In this document: piece after piece, positions 34,691 through 44,837 of the stretch
Numbering within the stretch: position 1 is the first letter of the stretch
Layout: the number at the start of each line of letters is the position of its first letter
The notes under the pieces: generated by a model
Told to the model about the DNA's origin: nothing
Databases searched by the model: none
Seen by the model: only the letters and a program-made list of their open reading frames with translations
Program-made: the position numbers and the translations under genes
Assembly: GCF_964212655.1 (NCBI RefSeq)
Contig: NZ_OZ156465.1
Span: 1,426,001 to 1,490,000, forward strand
Reading direction: 5' to 3'
Length of the DNA: 64,000 bases
Origin: Candidatus Thiodiazotropha sp. LNASS1
GTDB taxonomy: Bacteria > Pseudomonadota > Gammaproteobacteria > Chromatiales > Chromatiaceae

Positions 34691-35686
34691 ATGGAACTTG
34701 TCTGTCCCGCAGGTAATCTGCCATCGCTTAAGGCTGCCGTTGACAATGGCGCTGACGCAGTCTACTTCGGACTGCGCAATGACACCAATGCGCGCCATTT
34801 TCCCGGATTGAATTTCAATGAAAAGCGCGCCCGGGAAGGTATTGCTTATGCAAAAGACCGTGGCAAACGCGTCTTCATGGCAATCAACACCTATCCACGC
34901 CCGGATGGCTGGGAGCGTTGGCGTCAAGCCGTGGACAGCGCCGCTTCGCTTTCGGTTGACGCCCTTATCTGCGCCGATATAGGTGTACTCGACTACGCCA
35001 GCCGGCAATGGCCGGAGCTCAATCTGCATCTCTCTGTTCAGGCTTCGAGCACCAACTATGAGGCGCTCGCCTTTTATCACGAATCATTTGGGATCAAACG
35101 CGCGGTGCTGCCCCGCGTTTTGTCACTCAGCCAGGTCAGGCAGGTGGTGGAAAACACTCCGGTCGAGATAGAAATATTTGGCTTCGGCAGTCTCTGTGTA
35201 ATGGTGGAAGGACGCTGTATCCTCTCCTCCTATGTCACCGGTGAATCCCCGAATACCCACGGCGCCTGCTCACCCGCCCAGTTCGTTGAATACCGGGAAA
35301 CCCCCCAGGGACTGGAATCGCGCTTGGGCGGCCTGTTGACAGATCGTTACGGGAAACATGAAACAGCCGGCTACCCAACGATCTGCAAGGGGCGGTTTGC
35401 GGTGGGCGACAATACCTTCTACGCCATCGAAGAACCTACCTCATTGAATACATTGGCACTGCTTCCAGAGCTGTATCGAGCCGGCATCAAGGCAATCAAG
35501 ATCGAAGGCCGTCAACGCACTCCCGCGTATGTGGGCCAGGTCACCAAGGTTTGGCGCGAGGCGATAGACAACTGCCTGCACAATCCCGACAAGTTCCAAG
35601 CGACCTCAGATTGGAACAGTATTCTGGATCAGGTCTCAGAGGGGACCAGCACCACATTGGGCCCTTACTACCGACCTTGGCAATAA
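34691..35686 (+). CDS. ubiU: oxygen-independent ubiquinone hydroxylase subunit UbiU
   Basis: A 331-residue U32-family iron-sulfur protein, the same length as E. coli UbiU. With UbiV it hydroxylates ubiquinone precursors without oxygen, using prephenate as donor. Recognised by MELVCPAGNLPSLKAAVDNGADAVYFG at the start, FGFGSLCVMVEGRCILSSYV near 165-185 and GACSPAQFVEYR near 195, which carry the cluster cysteines. An open frame runs from TTG 34667, but ATG 34691 gives the family N terminus. Its stop overlaps ubiV by one base. Confidence 0.93.
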   Translation: MELVCPAGNLPSLKAAVDNGADAVYFGLRNDTNARHFPGLNFNEKRAREGIAYAKDRGKRVFMAINTYPRPDGWERWRQAVDSAASLSVDALICADIGVLDYASRQWPELNLHLSVQASSTNYEALAFYHESFGIKRAVLPRVLSLSQVRQVVENTPVEIEIFGFGSLCVMVEGRCILSSYVTGESPNTHGACSPAQFVEYRETPQGLESRLGGLLTDRYGKHETAGYPTICKGRFAVGDNTFYAIEEPTSLNTLALLPELYRAGIKAIKIEGRQRTPAYVGQVTKVWREAIDNCLHNPDKFQATSDWNSILDQVSEGTSTTLGPYYRPWQ

Positions 35687-36588
35687 TGATGAATACAGTA
35701 CCTAAACTCTCTCTCGGCCCGGTACTTTACTATTGGTCACGGGATAAACTATTTGATTTCTATGCTCAAGCGGCAGATATGCCTGTGGATATCATCTATC
35801 TGGGTGAGACTGTCTGCTCTAAAAGACGCAGTCTTCGTACCAGTGACTGGCTTGATCTGGCCGCTAACCTGAGCCGGCAATGCAACAAGGAGATCGTGCT
35901 CTCATCGCTTGCCTTGATTGAGGCTGAATCAGAACTCAAGACGCTCAGGCGATTATGTGACAACGGAAGCTTCGTGATTGAGGCCAACGATATCGGCGCT
36001 ATCCATATCATGAGTAAAAAGGGACTTCCCTTTGTGACCGGCCCCAGTGTCAATATATATAATTCGGCAACACTCAGTCTGTTGGCATCGAAAGGGCTGA
36101 AACGCTGGGTTCTTCCGATAGAACTCTCAAATCAGACACTGCAACAGATTCAAGCGAAACGACCGGATGGAATCGAAACTGAGGTCTTCTCCTATGGACG
36201 CATGCCATTGACCCTTTCGGCCAGATGTTTCACCGCACGCTCCCACAATCTTCCCAAAGATGACTGTCAATACAAATGTATCGATTATCCTGATGGGCGG
36301 TTGCTTTCCACCCAGGAAAAAGAACCTTTTCTGGCCCTCAACGGCATCCAGACCGTATCCGCGAAAACCTGTAATCTGCTTGACGAGATACCCTTACTCA
36401 AACAATTGCGGGTCGATGTATTAAGAATCAGCCCTCAATCCACATTTACAGCCAACATCGTGGATGCTTTCCATAAAGCCCTGCACCATGAAGAGGTGAT
36501 GGATCTCAGTAGATTTATACCGCTTGGTGCATGTAACGGTTATTGGCATGGAACAAGCGGACAAAAAGAATTTAATTCCCCTGATTGA
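35686..36588 (+). CDS. ubiV: oxygen-independent ubiquinone hydroxylase subunit UbiV
   Basis: A 300-residue U32-family partner of UbiU. It starts MMNTVPKLSLGPVLYYW, has VDIIYLGETVCSKRRSL near residue 32, and keeps the cluster cysteines in RCFTARSHNLPKDDCQYKC near 180-200. The gene overlaps the ubiU stop by one base, and two consecutive ATG codons (35686 and 35689) are both possible starts. ubiT, the third member, is 7.6 kb away at 44202. Together they allow ubiquinone to be made under anoxia, for example during denitrification. Confidence 0.92.
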   Translation: MMNTVPKLSLGPVLYYWSRDKLFDFYAQAADMPVDIIYLGETVCSKRRSLRTSDWLDLAANLSRQCNKEIVLSSLALIEAESELKTLRRLCDNGSFVIEANDIGAIHIMSKKGLPFVTGPSVNIYNSATLSLLASKGLKRWVLPIELSNQTLQQIQAKRPDGIETEVFSYGRMPLTLSARCFTARSHNLPKDDCQYKCIDYPDGRLLSTQEKEPFLALNGIQTVSAKTCNLLDEIPLLKQLRVDVLRISPQSTFTANIVDAFHKALHHEEVMDLSRFIPLGACNGYWHGTSGQKEFNSPD

Positions 36589-36630
36589 ATCTGGCGTTCT
36601 TTCCTGCCGCCCACCGTACGAATACCTACC

Positions 36631-36728
36631 TAGGGCCTGTTAACACTAATCCAATGCGCCCTGTTGTGCCTTGCTGGGCACAAAAACAGCCCCAGCAGGT
36701 TGTATTGGATTAGTGTTAACAGGCCCTA
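36631..36728. repeat. 98-bp element with 25-bp perfect inverted repeats
   Basis: The first 25 bases, 36631-36655 (beginning TAGGGCCTGTTAACACTAAT), are the exact reverse complement of 36704-36728. The 48-bp centre contains its own hairpin (TTGTGCC-TTGCTG-GGCACAA). It lies 42 nt after ubiV. It could be a miniature transposable element or a transcript-end structure. No flanking target duplication was identified. Confidence 0.85.
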
Positions 36729-37031
36729 GAATATCAATACCCTGAAAGCGGATATCCGGAATCCATATCCTACATCCGCACACGCCATGTATTGAGATAT
36801 AACCCTAAGTCGTGTGTGGTGTATCATATTCAATGTTGACCATTGATTGCCGCCATTGCACAACCTGCACCAGGGCCTGTGAACACTCATCCGATTGGCT
36901 CTGCACCTGAAAAGGCGCCAATCAATGCATGGGGAGAGAGATTTGGCAACTCCATATGAAAGACGAGCTAAGTGAATGACTCACACAATCTCTTAATTGC
37001 TATGAAACCTCATACAGTACAGGGTTTGCAC
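36729..37031. other. gene-free stretch before the TonB receptor
   Basis: The rest of the gap between ubiV and the receptor. A diverged half copy of the dispersed repeat (GGGCCTGTGAACACTCATCC) lies at about 36872-36892, followed by a hairpin of GATTGG and CCAATC near 36893-36923. No other RNA gene or coding sequence was seen. The promoter of the receptor operon must lie here. Confidence 0.5.
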
Positions 37032-39230
37032 ATGCGCCACTATAGATACCATATGAATCGACACATCCTGGCTGGGTTGTTACTAGTCGTATTTTCCAAC
37101 CCTTCCGATAGCAATGACGACACCCTGGCTTTCACAGAAAGCTATTTTTATGATGATCTGCCGATCGTGCTTTCTGCATCGAGGCTTTCCCAGGCACAAT
37201 CCGATACACCCACGGCCATGACAGTCATTGACAAAAAAATGATCCAAGCCAGCGCCGCGTTGAACCTGCCGGATCTTCTCAGACTGGTACCTGGTTTCAC
37301 AGTTGGCTTCTTTTCCGGCACCAGTGCCACGGTTACCTATCATGGTCATGCGGATGAATATGCCAGAGACATGCAGGTCCTGATAGACGGAAGGTCGATA
37401 TATGATCCATTGTTCGGAGGTATTCCATGGACAGAAATCTATCTGAGCCTGGATGAAATATTGCGCATCGAAGTGATTCGCGGGCCGAATGCCGCCGCAT
37501 ATGGATCCAACTCTTATGCCGGTGTGATTAATATTGTAACGGAGCACCCGGCTGATCTTCCCGGTACCATGCTTTCGGCAACAACCGGTTATGAAAGAAC
37601 CCGTTATGTCGAAGCGGCCTTTGCCGACAGTGTCGGTAAACTGGATTACCGGATATCGACAAGCTACAAAGAGGGGGAAGGATTCGACAACCGCGACGAC
37701 TCATCACGGGCAAAATGGCTGAAATTCGACAGTGACTATAACATCGATATCGATAACTCTATTCGTACCACTGTAGGCGTAGCATACGGTAATTACGATG
37801 AAGGGTTGCCAAGCCTGCTACAGCAGGAAAGGGAACTCGATAACCAGTATAACTATCAGTTTATCGAATGGAGTCGGGTATTATCTGAAAAAAACAAAAT
37901 CAGCCTGCAATTTTATCACAACTACTACTCTGTCGATGACCTGAAAGCGACACCATCCCTGTCCGAACAAATAGAATCCCTCGATGATCTGCAGGGGTTT
38001 GACGAATCTGTAAGAGCGGATCTCTTTGCGGCCACGTTATCTGGCGGCCTGTATGATTTCGATGCCTTTTTGAACGCTTTGAACCTGACCGACTCGCCAA
38101 TGCTGTTTTCATATATCGGTCTGAAATCTCACCGCTATGATCTGGAATTTGAGCATACTTCCGAACCGGTAAAGGATCTGCGCATTGCCTGGGGAATTGG
38201 TGCCAGACACGATCGTGGTGAAAGCTTTTGGCTGCTTCAGGAGGACGATCCTATCTCCAGAGACCTCTATAGGCTGTTCCTCAATGCTGAATGGTATGCC
38301 ACCCCAACCACGGTTATCAATGCCGGAGCAATGCTCGAGAAGTTTGAGGGTAAAGATCATGTTTTTTCTCCAAGACTCGGGGTTAACTATCACCTGTCGA
38401 ATTCAAGTACTATAAGAATAAGTGGCTCTAGGGCGTTCCGTATGCCGACTATCTATGAGGACAATGCCCACCTATCTTTGTATCTTGGTTCACGAGAGGA
38501 TGAGTTCAATACCTGGATAATAAGCACGGAAAAACTTGATCCTCAACAGATAGAACGTGTTGAAGTCGGGTATTTCGGAAACTTTACAGATTATGGCATC
38601 AACTTTGACGTATGCCTGTTCCATGAAAAGTATTCCAGTATCATCGACCAATACATTCACTTTGACATCACCGATCCCGACCGGGGCATTACAGACCCAA
38701 TCGCACTCGAGGTGCTGAATCAACTGAACAGATTGTATCAGCGGGGCGCATTTACCTATACCAACTTCGGGGAAGTGGAAATCAACGGAATCGAATTTGA
38801 AATCGACTTCCGCCCCACAAACAGGGATCTGATCTTCATGGGATTCAGTTATCTCGACATCAGCGGAAACGAACTGAAACGGATCAAAGACGGTATTGCA
38901 AGTTTTCGTGAAAATGCCGAGGAAAAGATCCCCAAAAGAACATTCAGCCTGATTGCCAGCCACAGTTTTGATGATGGTTTCACTGCAAGCGGCGCCTACT
39001 ACTTTACTGACGAAATGGAGTGGCCTGGCGAGGGGGACGCTGTACCCAATTTCAGCCGTCTTGATCTGAAGCTGAACAAGCATTTCAACATTTCAGGACA
39101 CAGCATCGACGTCTCTCTGATCCTGCAGAACCTGCATAATGAAAATTTGGACTTTTATCATAATGACCGTATCGATGCTGATAACGTATGGGAAAGACGC
39201 ATCTACCTACAAGGAAAGGCTTCTTTCTAG
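37032..39230 (+). CDS. TonB-dependent outer-membrane receptor
   Basis: About 732 residues. An N-terminal signal segment (HILAGLLLVVFS) precedes a plug domain with LPDLLRLVPGFTV, VLIDGRSIYDP, and the conserved IEVIRGPNAAAYGSNSYAGVINIVT near residue 160, then a 22-strand barrel ending in an aromatic residue (GKASF). Such receptors import iron chelates, haem, cobalamin or carbohydrates. ATG 37032 has AGGG 7 nt upstream; the frame is open from 36972. The gene is followed by a periplasmic binding protein and a sensor kinase, suggesting a sensed substrate, but the ligand is unknown. Confidence 0.88.
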   Translation: MRHYRYHMNRHILAGLLLVVFSNPSDSNDDTLAFTESYFYDDLPIVLSASRLSQAQSDTPTAMTVIDKKMIQASAALNLPDLLRLVPGFTVGFFSGTSATVTYHGHADEYARDMQVLIDGRSIYDPLFGGIPWTEIYLSLDEILRIEVIRGPNAAAYGSNSYAGVINIVTEHPADLPGTMLSATTGYERTRYVEAAFADSVGKLDYRISTSYKEGEGFDNRDDSSRAKWLKFDSDYNIDIDNSIRTTVGVAYGNYDEGLPSLLQQERELDNQYNYQFIEWSRVLSEKNKISLQFYHNYYSVDDLKATPSLSEQIESLDDLQGFDESVRADLFAATLSGGLYDFDAFLNALNLTDSPMLFSYIGLKSHRYDLEFEHTSEPVKDLRIAWGIGARHDRGESFWLLQEDDPISRDLYRLFLNAEWYATPTTVINAGAMLEKFEGKDHVFSPRLGVNYHLSNSSTIRISGSRAFRMPTIYEDNAHLSLYLGSREDEFNTWIISTEKLDPQQIERVEVGYFGNFTDYGINFDVCLFHEKYSSIIDQYIHFDITDPDRGITDPIALEVLNQLNRLYQRGAFTYTNFGEVEINGIEFEIDFRPTNRDLIFMGFSYLDISGNELKRIKDGIASFRENAEEKIPKRTFSLIASHSFDDGFTASGAYYFTDEMEWPGEGDAVPNFSRLDLKLNKHFNISGHSIDVSLILQNLHNENLDFYHNDRIDADNVWERRIYLQGKASF

Positions 39231-39242
39231 CTTACTACTGAA

Positions 39243-40307
39243 ATGCCACTACCTGACAGCAATAAATCAGCTGTTTACCCCTCACTAGGTGATACCATCC
39301 GTAGTGGCGCACCTGCTCCGGAAAGTGATTCCGTGCATTGCGCGGTCTGTATCAAAGAGTATTCCTATCTTATCCTCATCCTGGTTATCACCATGTTCGC
39401 AATGGCTGTTACCGCGCATGAAAAAGAGAGTAATATTCTGATCCTGCTGAGCGGTAACGATGATGTTTACCTTGATGTGGCTACAACAATCACCAATTCC
39501 ACGATAAAGCTGTGCAGGAACCGGCAGCTTATGTGCCAGGATGCAAATTTTGAAATAAGCCAGATTTCCACTCTTGACAACAAGCTTGATCATAACGACA
39601 GGGTGATAGTAACTCTGGGACTCAAAGCTGCTGCTTACGCCAGGCAACACCTTAATGAACATATCGTATTTTCCGCGCTAATTCCGAAAGACAGTAAAAT
39701 TCATTCTGACGATGGCAGTGACACTCCTGATCATTACTACTTATATCTGGATCAACCGCAGCACAGAAGCATGCTTTTAATCAATGCTCTGTCCGATGGC
39801 TTTAGAAACGTAGGGGTTGTAATCAGCAGTAATGATGAAACTGCAGAAAAAGCACTTATTCGGTCTGCATCGGAACTGGGACTGAATCTCAGTCTGGAGA
39901 AGATAGATGATGCCAATCAAATCGGTACTTCTCTCAACCGTTTGCTTTACAATGTCGACATCCTGCTGGCTGTCCCTGACACAAAAATACATAACAAATC
40001 CACTGTCTCCAACATTCTGATTTCCGCCTATAGAAAGCGTATTCCATTAATTGGGTTTTCATCTGCCTATGTCAAGGCCGGTGCGTTGGCTGCAGTCTAT
40101 TCTTCACCTGAGGATGTCGCCTTTCATGTCAGGGACAATATCGCAAAAATATATTTGGGAGAAAAAATCAATAATCGGGAACAGTACGCAGAGTATTTTT
40201 CCATACTTTTTAATTCTGAAGTGGCAAGATCATTGGATTTTCCAACAAAATCTGTCAATGAACTTGAAGAGACAATGATCAATAGATTAATTGACTATCA
40301 TGATTAA
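39243..40307 (+). CDS. ABC-transporter substrate-binding-like periplasmic protein
   Basis: A 354-residue protein with a membrane-spanning signal segment near residues 40-58 ([17 protein letters not shown]) and a periplasmic-binding fold after it: [48 protein letters not shown] and [12 protein letters not shown], the alternating strands of a PF04392-like ABC substrate-binding protein. No permease or ATPase is encoded beside it. It ends 8 nt inside the kinase gene, so it probably delivers a ligand signal to the kinase rather than feeding a transporter. The long N-terminal leader may reflect a wrong start. Confidence 0.75.
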   Translation: MPLPDSNKSAVYPSLGDTIRSGAPAPESDSVHCAVCIKEYSYLILILVITMFAMAVTAHEKESNILILLSGNDDVYLDVATTITNSTIKLCRNRQLMCQDANFEISQISTLDNKLDHNDRVIVTLGLKAAAYARQHLNEHIVFSALIPKDSKIHSDDGSDTPDHYYLYLDQPQHRSMLLINALSDGFRNVGVVISSNDETAEKALIRSASELGLNLSLEKIDDANQIGTSLNRLLYNVDILLAVPDTKIHNKSTVSNILISAYRKRIPLIGFSSAYVKAGALAAVYSSPEDVAFHVRDNIAKIYLGEKINNREQYAEYFSILFNSEVARSLDFPTKSVNELEETMINRLIDYHD

Positions 40308-43041
40308 GATAAAATCACTCCGATTTCAGGCACTGATGATCAGCTTATTGCCAGCCTTCATCCTCGCCTTTATTTTGACAGTCTACTTGATCAGCACTCA
40401 GCTCGATAGGCTGGATGAATCATTCAACGAAAGGGGCGTGTCAATAGCCAACCAATCCGCATCCATAAGCGTTTACGGTATATTCACCCGTGATAAGTCT
40501 ATATTGGAAATGAGCCTAAGACCTGTCTTCCTGCAAACAGATGTCTACAGTATCGATGTCTATGATGCTTCCGACACACTCCTGTCCAGCATGACAAAGC
40601 AATATAATGAGGACCCGAGTAATCTTGCCGAATTCTCCGCACCTGCGATCTACGTAATTGAAGACATCGATATTGTTGATTACCCTGACCAGGGCTTGAA
40701 CAGCAGAGAGAACATCAATCGCAGTATGGGCAAGGTGGTTCTCTCCCTCAGCAAAACACGACTTATCGACAACAGAATAATCATTATACGCAACTCGATC
40801 ATAATGCTGGTGATTGGTTTGATAATCACAGCATTCTTTTCATTGGCATTGAGCAGGTCTGTTATCAAGCCTATAGGCAGGTTGACCCAGGCTGTCTCTC
40901 GCATGAGGGATGGTGAACTGACTGCCCGCGTTCCTGAGGTATCGAAGGGTGAGATACGAAGCCTGGAAGAGGGCTTTAACGCCATGACCAGCCAGATACA
41001 AAGGTCACATGAAACGATGCAACAACAGATTGACCAGGCAACCTCGGAACTCACTGAAACCATGGAAGCACTGGAGATTCAAAATGTAGAACTCGATCTG
41101 GCAAAGAAGCGGGCATTGTCGGCCAGCAAGGCCAAATCTGAATTCCTTGCCAATATGAGCCATGAGATTCGAACTCCAATGAATGGTGTTCTTGGATTTA
41201 CCAATTTACTGCTTAAGACAGATCTTTCAAGGCAGCAGCGCGACCTTGTCAATACAATCTCCAAGTCAGCCAGCAATCTCCTGGATATTATTAATGAGAT
41301 ACTCGATTACTCTAAACTTGAATATGGAAAACTCGAACCTGAAACCACACCATTTCAAGTACATGAGTGCTTTGAGGAGCCTACTGTATTACTATCACCA
41401 TCCGCCCATGACAAAGGGCTTGAGCTGATTTTGCTCGTCTACTCTGATGTCCCCAACACACTCATTGGCGATGAGACGCGGATCCGACAAATATTAGTGA
41501 ATTTGATAAGCAACGCCATCAAGTTTACCCATCAGGGAGATGTCATTATACGGGTGATGATCGATGATGAGTCCGAAAACAAATGCATACTGAAGTTCTC
41601 CGTTACTGATACCGGTATCGGGATAGAGAAGAAAACCCAGGAGACTCTGTTCGAATCATTTCAGCAGGCTGATTCATCGACCAGCAGAGTTTACGGAGGA
41701 ACCGGCCTTGGATTAAGTATATGCAAAAAACTCGCACAATCGATGAACGGTGATATCGAGCTTATCAGCAATCCTGGGAAGGGCTCCAACTTTGTCGTAA
41801 CCATACCTCTTGAAAAACCCATACTGAGTCAAGTACAGCCACATACTCACTTCATCAGCGGTAAACAGGCGCTGATATGCGATAACCACAAATTGTCATT
41901 CTTAGCCATAAAACACATCCTGGAGTCTTTTGATATTACAACCACAGTGGGTGAGTTTCCCGTGGTGCCAGACGACCGATACGACGTGATAGTAATGGGT
42001 TTCGAGAACAGTGAAATCCAATCCGGATATGCCGAAAGTGAAATTCGCCGGTTGCGCGCCATCTGCAGCAACCCGTTTCTGGTACTTTTGAGTGCATCCG
42101 AAAGAGTCATTATCGAGAAATTTCAGTCGATCAGCGATGACTTCTATCTGTCCAAGCCTTTCAGTATTGGAAAACTGGCAGACACCCTGGACAGGATCAT
42201 TTCCGGTTCTCTACGCAGTACAAAATCTGTCGCAGAACAGAATATCCACCTATCCAATCCGAGTCTGGAGAATTACAATATACTTGTCGTCGATGATAAT
42301 GATATCAATCTCAAACTTATCAGCACCCTCATGCGCAACAATGGCGCCAATGTCACGGAAGCCAGCGATGGTTTAAGCGCGATTTCAGAGACTCTGCTCA
42401 GGAACTTCGACCTGATTTTGATGGATATTCATATGCCGAAAATGAAGGGCACGAAAGCCGCAGAAGTTATTCGACATAATGAAGCAGACACTAGACATAC
42501 ACCGATCATTGCATTGACAGCTGATGTCGTTCCTGCCACCAGAAATCAAATAAAGGAATCCGGGATGGATGGCTATCTGCTAAAACCAATCGATGAACGA
42601 CAGATGTGGTCTGTAATTAAGAATATTTTCAATCAAAACAAACAACATGAATATTATGAATCACAGACTGACAATGAGAATATTGCGTTTGACGAAAACG
42701 AGCTTGTTGTCATAGACAAGAGGAAAATTCTCGATATCACAGGCGGCGACCAGGCTCTGGCAAAGGAAATGTTCAGTCAGCTCTGCAGTGAATTGCCGCA
42801 ACAACTTGAAGACATAGAAAAATATATCCACAAGCAGGACTGGACAAATTTGAAGGAGATTACCCATAAGATGCGCGGCTCAACATCGTCATGCGGTGTA
42901 CCTGCGCTCGACTTTTCAGTACAAAAACTTGAACATGCAACCGCATCAAAGCAGGCAGCGCAGTTAATGGAAGAGTACAGATCAGTGGAATATGAGGTAA
43001 ATCGACTGCTGCAAGCTCGGGAAACCAATGATGTCGTCTAG
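40300..43041 (+). CDS. BarA-type hybrid histidine kinase with HPt domain
   Basis: About 913 residues. Order: helix ([19 protein letters not shown]), periplasmic domain of about 130 residues, second helix, HAMP with a coiled coil, HisKA with His288 in [11 protein letters not shown], HATPase ([23 protein letters not shown]), a degenerate receiver near residues 520-640 lacking the phosphate Asp, a complete receiver with Asp709 in [11 protein letters not shown], and a C-terminal HPt with His856 in [10 protein letters not shown]. It passes phosphate to an unlinked response regulator. ATG 40300 overlaps the binding-protein gene and its end overlaps murI by 14 nt. It is visibly richer in A+T than the housekeeping regions. 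Confidence 0.88.
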   Translation: MIKIKSLRFQALMISLLPAFILAFILTVYLISTQLDRLDESFNERGVSIANQSASISVYGIFTRDKSILEMSLRPVFLQTDVYSIDVYDASDTLLSSMTKQYNEDPSNLAEFSAPAIYVIEDIDIVDYPDQGLNSRENINRSMGKVVLSLSKTRLIDNRIIIIRNSIIMLVIGLIITAFFSLALSRSVIKPIGRLTQAVSRMRDGELTARVPEVSKGEIRSLEEGFNAMTSQIQRSHETMQQQIDQATSELTETMEALEIQNVELDLAKKRALSASKAKSEFLANMSHEIRTPMNGVLGFTNLLLKTDLSRQQRDLVNTISKSASNLLDIINEILDYSKLEYGKLEPETTPFQVHECFEEPTVLLSPSAHDKGLELILLVYSDVPNTLIGDETRIRQILVNLISNAIKFTHQGDVIIRVMIDDESENKCILKFSVTDTGIGIEKKTQETLFESFQQADSSTSRVYGGTGLGLSICKKLAQSMNGDIELISNPGKGSNFVVTIPLEKPILSQVQPHTHFISGKQALICDNHKLSFLAIKHILESFDITTTVGEFPVVPDDRYDVIVMGFENSEIQSGYAESEIRRLRAICSNPFLVLLSASERVIIEKFQSISDDFYLSKPFSIGKLADTLDRIISGSLRSTKSVAEQNIHLSNPSLENYNILVVDDNDINLKLISTLMRNNGANVTEASDGLSAISETLLRNFDLILMDIHMPKMKGTKAAEVIRHNEADTRHTPIIALTADVVPATRNQIKESGMDGYLLKPIDERQMWSVIKNIFNQNKQHEYYESQTDNENIAFDENELVVIDKRKILDITGGDQALAKEMFSQLCSELPQQLEDIEKYIHKQDWTNLKEITHKMRGSTSSCGVPALDFSVQKLEHATASKQAAQLMEEYRSVEYEVNRLLQARETNDVV

Positions 43042-43831
43042 CCTGCCTATCGGTATTTTTGACTCCGGCATTGGTGGGCTCTCGGTGTTGCAGCACATAC
43101 GCGACCTGTTGCCGAGTGAAGATCTCATCTATGTGTCAGACAGGGATAATCTCCCCTATGGCAGCAAGGAAAGTCGATTCATACTCGAACGCAGCAAGTA
43201 CATCGTAGAGTTTCTGATTGAGCAAAAAGTTAAGGCGATCGTCATTGCCTGCAATACCGCTACTGCCGTTGCCGTTTCGCATTTACGAAACAGCTATCCA
43301 CTCCCAATCATAGGCATGGAACCAGGAGTCAAGCCAGCGACAGCAAACAGCCAGAACGGTGTGATCGGTGTACTCGCTACAGAGGGAACACTGGTGAGTG
43401 GCAAATTTCAGAGCCTTGTCCAGCGGCATGCGAATGGTACCGATATATTCTATTGTCCCTGCCATGGATGGGTAGAGGCAATAGAAAATAACGGTGCAAC
43501 TCACGGCAAAACCGTCGATCTTGTAGAACAGTCACTGATACCTGTCCTCGAAAAAGGTGTCGATACCCTGGTGTTAGGCTGCACACACTACCCCTTCGTG
43601 AAAGACACCATTGAAAAGGTGGCGGGTTCCTCGGTCACTATTATCGATACCGGCCGTGCGGTTGCTCGGCAGTTGCAACGCAGGTTGTCTGATGAAGAGA
43701 TCCTCTCATCCAATCCGGATACGGGCCAACAGCGTTATTGGTGCAGCGGCTCACCTGAGAAGACCCAGAAGCTGATTGCAACACTCCAAGGCCAGCCCTG
43801 TATCGTCAATCGCTTGCCCCTGCCGGACTGA
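43028..43831 (+). CDS. murI: glutamate racemase MurI
   Basis: A 267-residue enzyme that makes D-glutamate for peptidoglycan. The start [17 protein letters not shown] is the family signature, and the two catalytic cysteines are Cys75 in ACNTATAVA and that in LGCTHYPFV near residue 185. LPYG replaces the common FPYG. It begins inside the last codons of the hybrid kinase gene, so an essential cell-wall enzyme is tied to a sensory operon. Confidence 0.93.
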   Translation: MMSSSLPIGIFDSGIGGLSVLQHIRDLLPSEDLIYVSDRDNLPYGSKESRFILERSKYIVEFLIEQKVKAIVIACNTATAVAVSHLRNSYPLPIIGMEPGVKPATANSQNGVIGVLATEGTLVSGKFQSLVQRHANGTDIFYCPCHGWVEAIENNGATHGKTVDLVEQSLIPVLEKGVDTLVLGCTHYPFVKDTIEKVAGSSVTIIDTGRAVARQLQRRLSDEEILSSNPDTGQQRYWCSGSPEKTQKLIATLQGQPCIVNRLPLPD

Positions 43832-43940
43832 GTATACAGCTGGCAGCTACACTGTCGAATCGTTCGAAGTAAAAAATCACCTGATACCCACAGTATACAG
43901 CCACTGAATCGGTGACTTGATGGTATTGAGATGTATAAGA

Positions 43941-44126
43941 AAGCCGCGAATACCCGCGAATGCTTTTTTATCTCCGCAAATGAACGCGATAAACGCAATT
44001 ACAATTATATTTACTGTACAACATAGTGTAACACAAACCCTAACCTACCGCTCCAAACAGGACAGTTAAAACGCTAAAAATAGCTTTCATTTGCGGTTTA
44101 TTATCATTTGCGTCCATTTGCGGCTT
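43941..44126. repeat. long imperfect inverted repeat, copy A
   Basis: Left arm begins AAGCCGCGAATACCCGCGAA; right arm ends with the reverse complement of AAGCCGCAAATGGACGCAAA. The centre is A+T-rich and non-coding. The arms match three other elements in the window (copies B, C, D). It fills most of the 370-nt gap between murI and ubiT. Confidence 0.7.
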
Positions 44127-44201
44127 GCCTTCATAACACCCACCGTGAGGGAGATGTAGGGCGAGAGCGGATAGTTGAGAATGCTGGATAACCGGGAAAA
44201 A

Positions 44202-44696
44202 TTATGAGCGGGCAGACATATAGGGCAGATTCTCGTAAACCCGGATAAATCGTTCTATATAGGGACGGATATCGGCTGGCAACGGTAACTGCTCGAGTTC
44301 AATGGCTGACAGCATGTTCTTCAAATGAACACCCAGTCCTGTGTCGCCATCCATGACGAGATGCCTTTGGAAAAACAGGGTATCCGGATCCTCTTTGCCA
44401 CTGATCAACAACAGATAATCGTATACGGACCCGGTTATGCTCAGATCCGCACTCCTACCGCCGGCTTCCGAAATCACGCCATTGGTCAACGTCAGATTGT
44501 AAGCAAGACCAAGATCACTCACCTTGATCTGCACAACCCGCCCCAGCAGAAAATCCAACTCCCCTTCCAGAAGCTCGTTACGAAACAGTCTGTTCAAAAC
44601 TGAGCTCAGAATAACACCATGGGCCTTTTTGGGTATCAGCCGCAGCGGCAAGGATAGCGGCTTGGGCATTTTAGGGCGTTGCTTGACTGCATGCAT
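44202..44696 (-). CDS. ubiT: ubiquinone biosynthesis accessory factor UbiT
   Basis: About 164 residues with an SCP2 lipid-binding fold. It matches E. coli UbiT in the segment DPDTLFFQRHLVMDGDTGLGVHLKNMLSAIELEQLP near residues 105-140. UbiT carries hydrophobic ubiquinone intermediates for the UbiU/UbiV hydroxylase. ATG 44696 is chosen with GAGG upstream; ATG 44669 is possible, and the frame is open to TTG 44711. In E. coli ubiT is divergent from ubiUV; here the genes are separated by the receptor-kinase operon. Confidence 0.9.
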   Translation of the reverse strand: MHAVKQRPKMPKPLSLPLRLIPKKAHGVILSSVLNRLFRNELLEGELDFLLGRVVQIKVSDLGLAYNLTLTNGVISEAGGRSADLSITGSVYDYLLLISGKEDPDTLFFQRHLVMDGDTGLGVHLKNMLSAIELEQLPLPADIRPYIERFIRVYENLPYMSARS

Positions 44697-44837
44697 GATT
44701 GTGCGCCTCAAAGATTAACTTTCCTGAACCCCTGTCTTCGGATGCTTAGCCGTTAAAAAACGCTAGTTTTTCCAGCCGGCTTAGGACCAATAATAATATC
44801 ATACCAACACTCAACAAAATCTGCGAAAATTGCTGGT

